A DNA stretch of 64,000 bases from Natrinema marinum (GTDB lineage: Archaea; Halobacteriota; Halobacteria; Halobacteriales; Natrialbaceae). The notes beneath the pieces are model-generated. The model did no database searches, was not told the origin of the DNA, and saw only the letters and a list, made by a program, of their open reading frames with translations. The translations under genes and the position numbers were made by a program. Positions within the stretch are counted from its first letter, which is position 1. Each line of letters starts with the position of its first letter. Location of the stretch: the NCBI RefSeq assembly GCF_024296685.1, contig NZ_CP100763.1, forward strand, positions 248,001 through 312,000, read 5' to 3'. This document shows positions 59,295-64,000 of the stretch, in pieces.

Positions 59295-61133
59295 TCAGTA
59301 ACTGCGCTCTTTCGGCTCGTAGGTCTTGTTCTCGCCCTCGAGGATGACGGGTCGGTAGAAGATCGAGGGCTCGCCGTCGTCCCACGAGATGAGCGTGTGC
59401 TTGAGCCAGTTTTCGTCGTCACGGATCTGGTTTTCTTGACGCCAGTGCGCGCCGCGGAACTCGTTGCGCACGAGTGCGCCGAGCGCGATTGTCTCGGCGA
59501 CGTCGATCAGGTTGCGCGTCTCGATGGTCTGCTGGAGGTCAGTGTTGAACGTCCGCGACGGGTCGTCGACGTAGACGTTTTGGTACTCTTGGCGACACTC
59601 GCGGATGACCTTCAGCGCCTCCCTGATGCCATCGCCGGTGCGGAAGACGTTGACGTAGTCGGTCATCGCCCGCTGGAGCTTCGCGCGGATTTCGGCGTGC
59701 TGGACGCCCTCGTCTTTCTCCATCAAGTAGTCGACGCGCTCGCGGGCCGTCTCGACGGTCCGCTCTAAGACGCCCTCCGCGTCGGCCGTGACACCGCCGT
59801 CGGCGGCGACGCCACCGGTAGTGTCGAGACCTGCTTCGCCGGGTTGGACCGGCAATTCGGTGTCGGTCTCGTCTTCCACGTCGTCGCCGTAGCCGGTTCG
59901 GATCTCGGGTTCGCCGAGGTCGTCGCCGGCGGCGTGGCGGCCGGCGCGCTTGCCGAAGACGATCAGTTCCGGCAGGGCGTTGCCGCCGAGGCGATTGCCG
60001 CCGTGGACGGAGACGCAGGCACACTCGCCGGCGGCGTAGAGACCGCTGACGCAGGTCTGGCCGTTCTCGTCGACCTCGATGCCGCCCATCGCGTAGTGCT
60101 GGCCGGGCTTGACCGGCATCGGTTCGACGAGGCCGTCGACGCCCTCGAAGTCCTCCGCAAGGTGGAGGATGTTCTCGAGGCGGTCCATGATGCGCTCCTC
60201 GCCCAAGTGGCGCATGTCGAGGTGGACGTACTCGTCGTTGACGCCTCGCCCTTCGTCGACCTCGGTGAGTTCGGCGCGAGCGACGACGTCGCGGCTGGCG
60301 AGTTCGCCGGAGTTGTTCGCGTAGCCGTACTCGAACATGAACCGCTCGCCCTCGTTGTTGTAGAGGATGCCGCCTTCCCCGCGGACACCCTCACTGATGA
60401 GGACGCCCGTGGAGGGCAGCGAGGTCGGGTGGAACTGGATGAACTCCATGTCCTCGAGGGGCGCGCCCGCTCGATACGCCATCGCGTGGCCGTCGCCGGT
60501 ACAGGAGACGGCGTTGGTGGTGTGGTCGAAGGCCTGTCCGGGGCCGCCGGTCGCGAGGACGACGCCGTCGTTCGCTTTGAAGCCCTCGATTTTGCCGGAC
60601 TGAACGTCGTAGGCGACGACGCCGTGACACTCCCGATCGTTCGGGTCGGGTTCGTCGGTGACGGCCAGGTCCATCACGTACCACTCGTCGTAGACTTGAA
60701 TGCCGCGCTTGACGACCTGCTCGTACATCGTGTGCAGCAGGTGGTGACCGGTTTCGGCCCCGGCGTAGGTCGTCCGCGGATAGGAGAGGCCGCCGAACGG
60801 CCGCTGGGAGACGCGACCGTCCTCCTCGCGGGAGAACGGCATCCCCCAGTGCTCTAAGTTCATCGTCTCTTCGGGGGCGTTCTTCGCGAGGGTCTCGACC
60901 GCCGGCGCGTCGCCGAGGTAGTCCGACCCTTTCATCGTGTCGTAGGCGTGGAGTTCCCAGTCGTCGCCCTCCTGTAAGGCGGCGTTGATGCCGCCTTCCG
61001 CCGCGCCGGTGTGGCTGCGGACGGGGTGGAGCTTCGAGACCATCGCCACGTCGGCTCCCGCTTCGTGCGCTGCGACCGCGGCTCGGAGGCCGGCACCGCC
61101 TGCGCCGACCACGATAACGTCGTGTTCGTACAT
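59295..61133 (-). CDS. sdhA: Succinate dehydrogenase flavoprotein subunit SdhA
   Basis: This 612-residue subunit has the FAD site VVGAGGAGLRAAVAA at the start, the His41 region (RSHTGAAEGGINAA) where FAD is bound covalently in the family, and the active-site blocks HPTSLPSTGVLISEGVRGEGG and GGNRLGGNALPELIVFG. A Gly/Asp/Val-rich insertion near residue 430-460 is unlike bacterial SdhA. It oxidises succinate to fumarate on the cytoplasmic face. The start is 61133, 2 nt after the sdhB stop in the gene order sdhC-D-B-A. Confidence 0.96.
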   Translation of the reverse strand: MYEHDVIVVGAGGAGLRAAVAAHEAGADVAMVSKLHPVRSHTGAAEGGINAALQEGDDWELHAYDTMKGSDYLGDAPAVETLAKNAPEETMNLEHWGMPFSREEDGRVSQRPFGGLSYPRTTYAGAETGHHLLHTMYEQVVKRGIQVYDEWYVMDLAVTDEPDPNDRECHGVVAYDVQSGKIEGFKANDGVVLATGGPGQAFDHTTNAVSCTGDGHAMAYRAGAPLEDMEFIQFHPTSLPSTGVLISEGVRGEGGILYNNEGERFMFEYGYANNSGELASRDVVARAELTEVDEGRGVNDEYVHLDMRHLGEERIMDRLENILHLAEDFEGVDGLVEPMPVKPGQHYAMGGIEVDENGQTCVSGLYAAGECACVSVHGGNRLGGNALPELIVFGKRAGRHAAGDDLGEPEIRTGYGDDVEDETDTELPVQPGEAGLDTTGGVAADGGVTADAEGVLERTVETARERVDYLMEKDEGVQHAEIRAKLQRAMTDYVNVFRTGDGIREALKVIRECRQEYQNVYVDDPSRTFNTDLQQTIETRNLIDVAETIALGALVRNEFRGAHWRQENQIRDDENWLKHTLISWDDGEPSIFYRPVILEGENKTYEPKERSY

Positions 61134-61135
61134 AG

Positions 61136-62008
61136 TTACCAGAACTTCAGGTTTTTCTTGACCGCTTCCCGCTTGAGCTCCTGAATGTGCTCGGTGAGCG
61201 GAATGTCTTTCGGACACACCTCGGTACAGGAGAACTGGGTCTGGCACCGCCAGACGCCGTGTTCCTGCTCGAGAATGCGGAGTCGGTGCTCTTTGATCTC
61301 CTCGCTCTCGCGGTCGTCCATCGCGAACTTGTAGGCCTTGTTGATCGCTGCGGGGCCCAGATACTCGTTGTCGCCGGCCGCGATGTTACAACTGGACATA
61401 CACGCGCCACACCAGATACACCGCGAGGACATCTTGATCTTCTCGCGGTTCTCCGGGCTCTGGCGCTGCTCCTCGAGGTCGTCCACCGCAGGCGTATCCT
61501 CGTCTTGGAAGTACGGCTCGACCGTGTGCATCTGGTCGTAGAAGTGGTCCATGTCGACGACCAAGTCCTTGACGACCTCCTGGTGGGGCAGCGGTTCGAT
61601 ACGAACCGGCGCCTCGAGGTCGGCGATCTGGGTCTTACAGCCCAGTCGCTGCTTCCCGTTGACGAAGAACGCGTCGGAGCCACAGACGGCCTGCCGACAG
61701 GAGTGTCGGAAGGTAAGCGACGAGTCGTACTCGTCGCGGGCGTACATGACCGCGTCGAGGACGGTCATCCCCTTCTCGAAGGGGACGTGGAAGTCGTCGA
61801 AGCGGGGTTCCTGTTTCCCCTCGACCTCGGGGTCGTAACGGAACACCTTGATGTGGACCGTCTCTCCGTCGAGTTCGGACGCGTCGGTCGACGTCTGATC
61901 GACTGCGCCGTCGCCTTCCTGCGTCTCGGCGGCCGGCGATTCCGCGCCCTGCATCTCCGGGTCTTTCGGTGCTTCCTGACTTTCGGGTTCGGCTTGTTGC
62001 GTACTCAT
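61136..62008 (-). CDS. sdhB: Succinate dehydrogenase iron-sulphur subunit SdhB
   Basis: A 290-residue protein carrying three clusters: [2Fe-2S] CRQAVCGSDAFFVNGKQRLGC, [4Fe-4S] CIWCGACMSSC and the [3Fe-4S]-type CTEVCPKDIP segment. An acidic low-complexity leader of about 50 residues precedes the ferredoxin domain. It passes electrons from SdhA to the membrane subunits. It begins 1 nt before sdhD's stop in operon order and is coupled to both neighbours. Confidence 0.96.
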   Translation of the reverse strand: MSTQQAEPESQEAPKDPEMQGAESPAAETQEGDGAVDQTSTDASELDGETVHIKVFRYDPEVEGKQEPRFDDFHVPFEKGMTVLDAVMYARDEYDSSLTFRHSCRQAVCGSDAFFVNGKQRLGCKTQIADLEAPVRIEPLPHQEVVKDLVVDMDHFYDQMHTVEPYFQDEDTPAVDDLEEQRQSPENREKIKMSSRCIWCGACMSSCNIAAGDNEYLGPAAINKAYKFAMDDRESEEIKEHRLRILEQEHGVWRCQTQFSCTEVCPKDIPLTEHIQELKREAVKKNLKFW

Positions 62009-62009
62009 G

Positions 62010-62375
62010 TTAGATCATCCCGTTCATCGTGAGCGCGACGTAGATGCCCTGTGCGACGAGGCCGACGCCGGCGATGACGAGTACTGCCAGCACGACTTTC
62101 TTCTGCCCTCCCTCGAGGCCCTGATTGACCAGCGCGTTGTAGACGCCGTTGACGCCGTGGAACGCGGCGGTGATCAGGAACAGCACCATCGTGAGGAAGT
62201 AGCCGATGTTCTCCATTCGGACCTGCGTCTGCATGAAGGTTACTTCGTACGCGTGGTTGACGAAGTGCAGGAGGAAGAAGTGAAACGCGAGAACGACGAC
62301 CAGAAACGCCGCCGTGATGCGCTGGAGGAACCAGCGCGTGCCGCCGGGCGTGAAAGAGGAGTAGCGCTCCGCCAT
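62010..62375 (-). CDS. sdhD: Succinate dehydrogenase membrane subunit SdhD
   Basis: A 121-residue protein with three membrane helices and the haloarchaeal SdhD start [38 protein letters not shown], then a helix with HGVNGVYNAL. His residues in the first and second helices are candidate haem ligands. It overlaps the sdhC stop by 1 nt (TGATG) and precedes sdhB by 1 nt. Confidence 0.92.
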   Translation of the reverse strand: MAERYSSFTPGGTRWFLQRITAAFLVVVLAFHFFLLHFVNHAYEVTFMQTQVRMENIGYFLTMVLFLITAAFHGVNGVYNALVNQGLEGGQKKVVLAVLVIAGVGLVAQGIYVALTMNGMI

Positions 62376-62806
62376 CAGATCGACACCCCCGTGAGGAAAG
62401 TCGGGACGCTCGCGACGGTGATCGCGCCCGTCAACACCAGTGACGCGTAGAAACTCTTGTCCTGCGAGTCCAGCCCGATGCCGAGGTCGACCATCAGCAG
62501 GCGGAGCCCGTTCAGGATGTGGAAGACGGCCACCGCGAGCAGGCCGATCTCGAGGAGCCGGATGAGAAACAGGCTCTCGAGGCCCTGTAGCGTCGCGGTG
62601 TACACGTTGACCGCTTCGCCGTCGACCATTGTCGTTTCGCCCTGTGCGCCACCAATAGAGGTACTCAGCACGGCGATGTGGGTAAACAGGTAGCCGATCA
62701 ACACCCATCCGGTGAACTTGTGGAAGATCCACGCCCACATGCCGGCCGAGAACTCCTTCCAGCGGCCGAAGTCCTCAATGAGGCCGCGATTGTAAGACTG
62801 ACTCAT
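62375..62806 (-). CDS. sdhC: Succinate dehydrogenase cytochrome b subunit SdhC
   Basis: A 143-residue protein with three membrane helices and the family pattern [25 protein letters not shown] at about 23-47, [26 protein letters not shown] at about 88-113. The His residues in these helices bind haem or quinone. Its ATG at 62806 is preferred over an upstream in-frame ATG because an intervening ATG in the other frame meets a stop at once. Possible TATA boxes: CTATAC at 62836-62841 or CGATAAAAG at 62848-62856 on the minus strand. Confidence 0.92.
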   Translation of the reverse strand: MSQSYNRGLIEDFGRWKEFSAGMWAWIFHKFTGWVLIGYLFTHIAVLSTSIGGAQGETTMVDGEAVNVYTATLQGLESLFLIRLLEIGLLAVAVFHILNGLRLLMVDLGIGLDSQDKSFYASLVLTGAITVASVPTFLTGVSI

Positions 62807-62835
62807 ACGCTCATGTGGTCCGTTAGACCGTGGGG

Positions 62836-62856
62836 GTATAGAAGTTACTTTTATCG
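62836..62856 (-). promoter_or_regulatory. Promoter region of sdhCDBA
   Basis: Two TATA-like words lie on the minus strand, CTATAC (62836-62841) and CGATAAAAG (62848-62856). The first is about 32 nt before the sdhC ATG; the second would leave a leader of about 17 nt. I cannot choose between them. Confidence 0.45.
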
Positions 62857-62977
62857 CTTCCACTGGACTCTCCCCACAGGGTAGAATTCACGGAAACGAA
62901 ACCAAATTCCCGACAAATTCCGACTCTGTTCGGCCGAATCCTTTCGGATGTCCGACTTTTCCGCTGTCGGGCCTCGC

Positions 62978-64000
62978 TCAGAGATCCGATCGCGAACTCT
63001 CGGTCGTCCGCTCGCGCTCTAAGGCGGTGAGCGTGTCCGGCGAGAGGCCGACCAGATGGCACAGCGGGTTCCCGGGATAGACGACGGGGTTCTCGAGGAC
63101 GCCGACGATGAGGCCCGTAAAGGGTGCCTCGACGGTGACGATGTCCTCCTCCTCTTTGAACGGGTTGGTGATGGTACAGATGACCTCCCCTTCTTCGACG
63201 AGCGCGCCACGACCGCGTTTCATGTCGACGATGCCGCCCGCGTCGGCGCGGAGCCAAGTCTTCTCGTCGTCGCTGTCGATGACGGTCCGCCAGCCGGGCC
63301 AGTGGACCGACGACTCCCGGTGGAGGCCGAACTCGGCGAGGACGCTCGCGACGCCGGTGAGCGCGCGGTCGATCAGTCGCCGCTGGAATCGGTGGGCCTC
63401 GCCCATCTCGACGGTGATCGTGGGGATGCCGGCGTCGGTCGCTTCCCGCCGTAGCGTGCCCGACGGACCTTCGCCGGCGATGATGACGTTCGAACTGAAC
63501 GCTCTGGCGAGTCTGCTCACGCTCGAGCGGTCCATGTTCGCCCGGACGTGGAGCATGTTCGTTCGCCCGCGCGTAGACGTGTGGAAGTCGATGCCGAGGT
63601 CGCAGGGTTCGATGAAGTTCGTGTAGATCTGGTGGGCCATGCGCATGGCGCTGGTCGACCCCTCGCGGCCGGGAAACGACCGGTTCAGGTCCCGGTCGTA
63701 GATCGGGAGATACCGCTCCTGGGCGAGAAAGCCGGGGACGTTCATCACGGGCAGACAGATCAGCGTCCCGTGGAGTATGGAGTGATCCCAGTCGTGGGCC
63801 ACTTCGCGGACGACCTCGATGCCGTTCAACTCGTCGCCGTGGGCCGCCGCCGAGAGGAAGACCGTCGGTCCGGGTTGCTCGCCGTTGATCACCGTGACGG
63901 GAATCCGAACGGGGTCACCGAGGTACGTCTCGCTGATGCCGTAGCGGATGTTCGCCGATTCGCCGGGGTCAACCCGGCCGCCGTTGTACGTAAACACATC
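62978..64000 (-). CDS. Succinylglutamate desuccinylase/aspartoacylase-family protein (5' end cut)
   Basis: This protein has the AstE/AspA zinc carboxypeptidase pattern: AAAHGDELNGIEVV (His and Glu ligands) near residue 50, LGIDFHTST with a His ligand and VEMGE (Glu) around residue 197. A C-terminal lipoyl/biotinyl-like domain follows (GALVEEGEVICTI, GLIVGVLENPVVYPG). It deacylates a small amino-acid-like substrate that is not identified. A GTG at 63997 could start it, but the frame is open to the right edge, so the true start may lie outside the window. Confidence 0.78.
   Translation of the reverse strand, partial: DVFTYNGGRVDPGESANIRYGISETYLGDPVRIPVTVINGEQPGPTVFLSAAAHGDELNGIEVVREVAHDWDHSILHGTLICLPVMNVPGFLAQERYLPIYDRDLNRSFPGREGSTSAMRMAHQIYTNFIEPCDLGIDFHTSTRGRTNMLHVRANMDRSSVSRLARAFSSNVIIAGEGPSGTLRREATDAGIPTITVEMGEAHRFQRRLIDRALTGVASVLAEFGLHRESSVHWPGWRTVIDSDDEKTWLRADAGGIVDMKRGRGALVEEGEVICTITNPFKEEEDIVTVEAPFTGLIVGVLENPVVYPGNPLCHLVGLSPDTLTALERERTTESSRSDL

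Overview
The window comes from an extreme halophile of the class Halobacteria, probably a Natrinema/Haloterrigena-like genus. The DNA is very GC-rich and the proteins are strongly acidic. Gene families such as TFE, aTrm56, the Bat/HTH_10 regulator and halophilic SdhABCD are archaeal or haloarchaeal. Many genes have a TATA-like box 25-32 nt before the ATG, as expected for leaderless haloarchaeal transcripts. No rRNA, CRISPR array or complete insertion sequence was seen. One tRNA (Arg, CCT anticodon) is present.

Layout. (1) 1-8425 (+): a tightly overlapping cobalamin (corrin ring, cobalt-early route) operon: cbiL (cut by the window edge), cbiF, cbiG, two cbiH-type methyltransferases, a small ferredoxin, a LAGLIDADG-derived protein with no catalytic acids, cbiX with a fused [2Fe-2S] domain, a DUF3209-like protein and a PQQ-type beta-propeller. 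(2) 8461-11470 (-): a tungstate/molybdate-type ABC transporter, with a divergent ModE-like HTH-TOBE regulator at 11703-12413 and a candidate ModE-type palindrome over the start of wtpA. (3) 12527-22951 (+): Usp proteins and an acetate module (acs, Bat-type regulator, second acs, DUF4212 plus solute:sodium symporter, Usp). (4) 23048-31600: mixed small operons (cupin, lipoprotein, tRNA 2'-O-methyltransferase, acyl-CoA ligase, MBL hydrolase, tfe-DUF2110-DUF5803). (5) 31629-42980: a decayed CheW-like gene, a membrane protein, a 575-bp AT-richer gap, then a chemotaxis operon cheW-cheY-cheB-cheA-cheC-cheC2-cheD-cheR. (6) 43047-53143: an HsdR-N-like protein, then on the minus strand a pilB-pilC machine with five pilin-like small membrane proteins. 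(7) 53389-59203: SDR, acyl-CoA dehydrogenase, tRNA-Arg, TatA, peroxiredoxin, HD hydrolase and small proteins. (8) 59295-64000 (-): succinate dehydrogenase sdhCDBA and an AstE/AspA-type deacylase that runs off the right edge.

How it fits together. The cobalamin operon inserts cobalt (CbiX) and carries out successive methylations and ring contraction, with iron-sulphur partners encoded in the same operon. The two acetyl-CoA synthetases, the symporter and the Bat-like sensor look like one acetate uptake and activation regulon feeding the TCA cycle. The che cluster carries the whole signalling core (kinase, coupling protein, response regulator, methylation and deamidation enzymes), but no receptor or CheF is in view. 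It sits beside a type IV pilus-like assembly system rather than archaellum genes.

The most unusual items are the inactive LAGLIDADG-fold protein inside the B12 operon, the repeated Cys-Gly-Ala-Ser-Ser motifs on the second CbiH, the tyrosine-recombinase-like domain on the Bat regulator, the catalytically altered HsdR-N-like protein between che and pil genes, and the very long acidic linkers in CheA and PilB.
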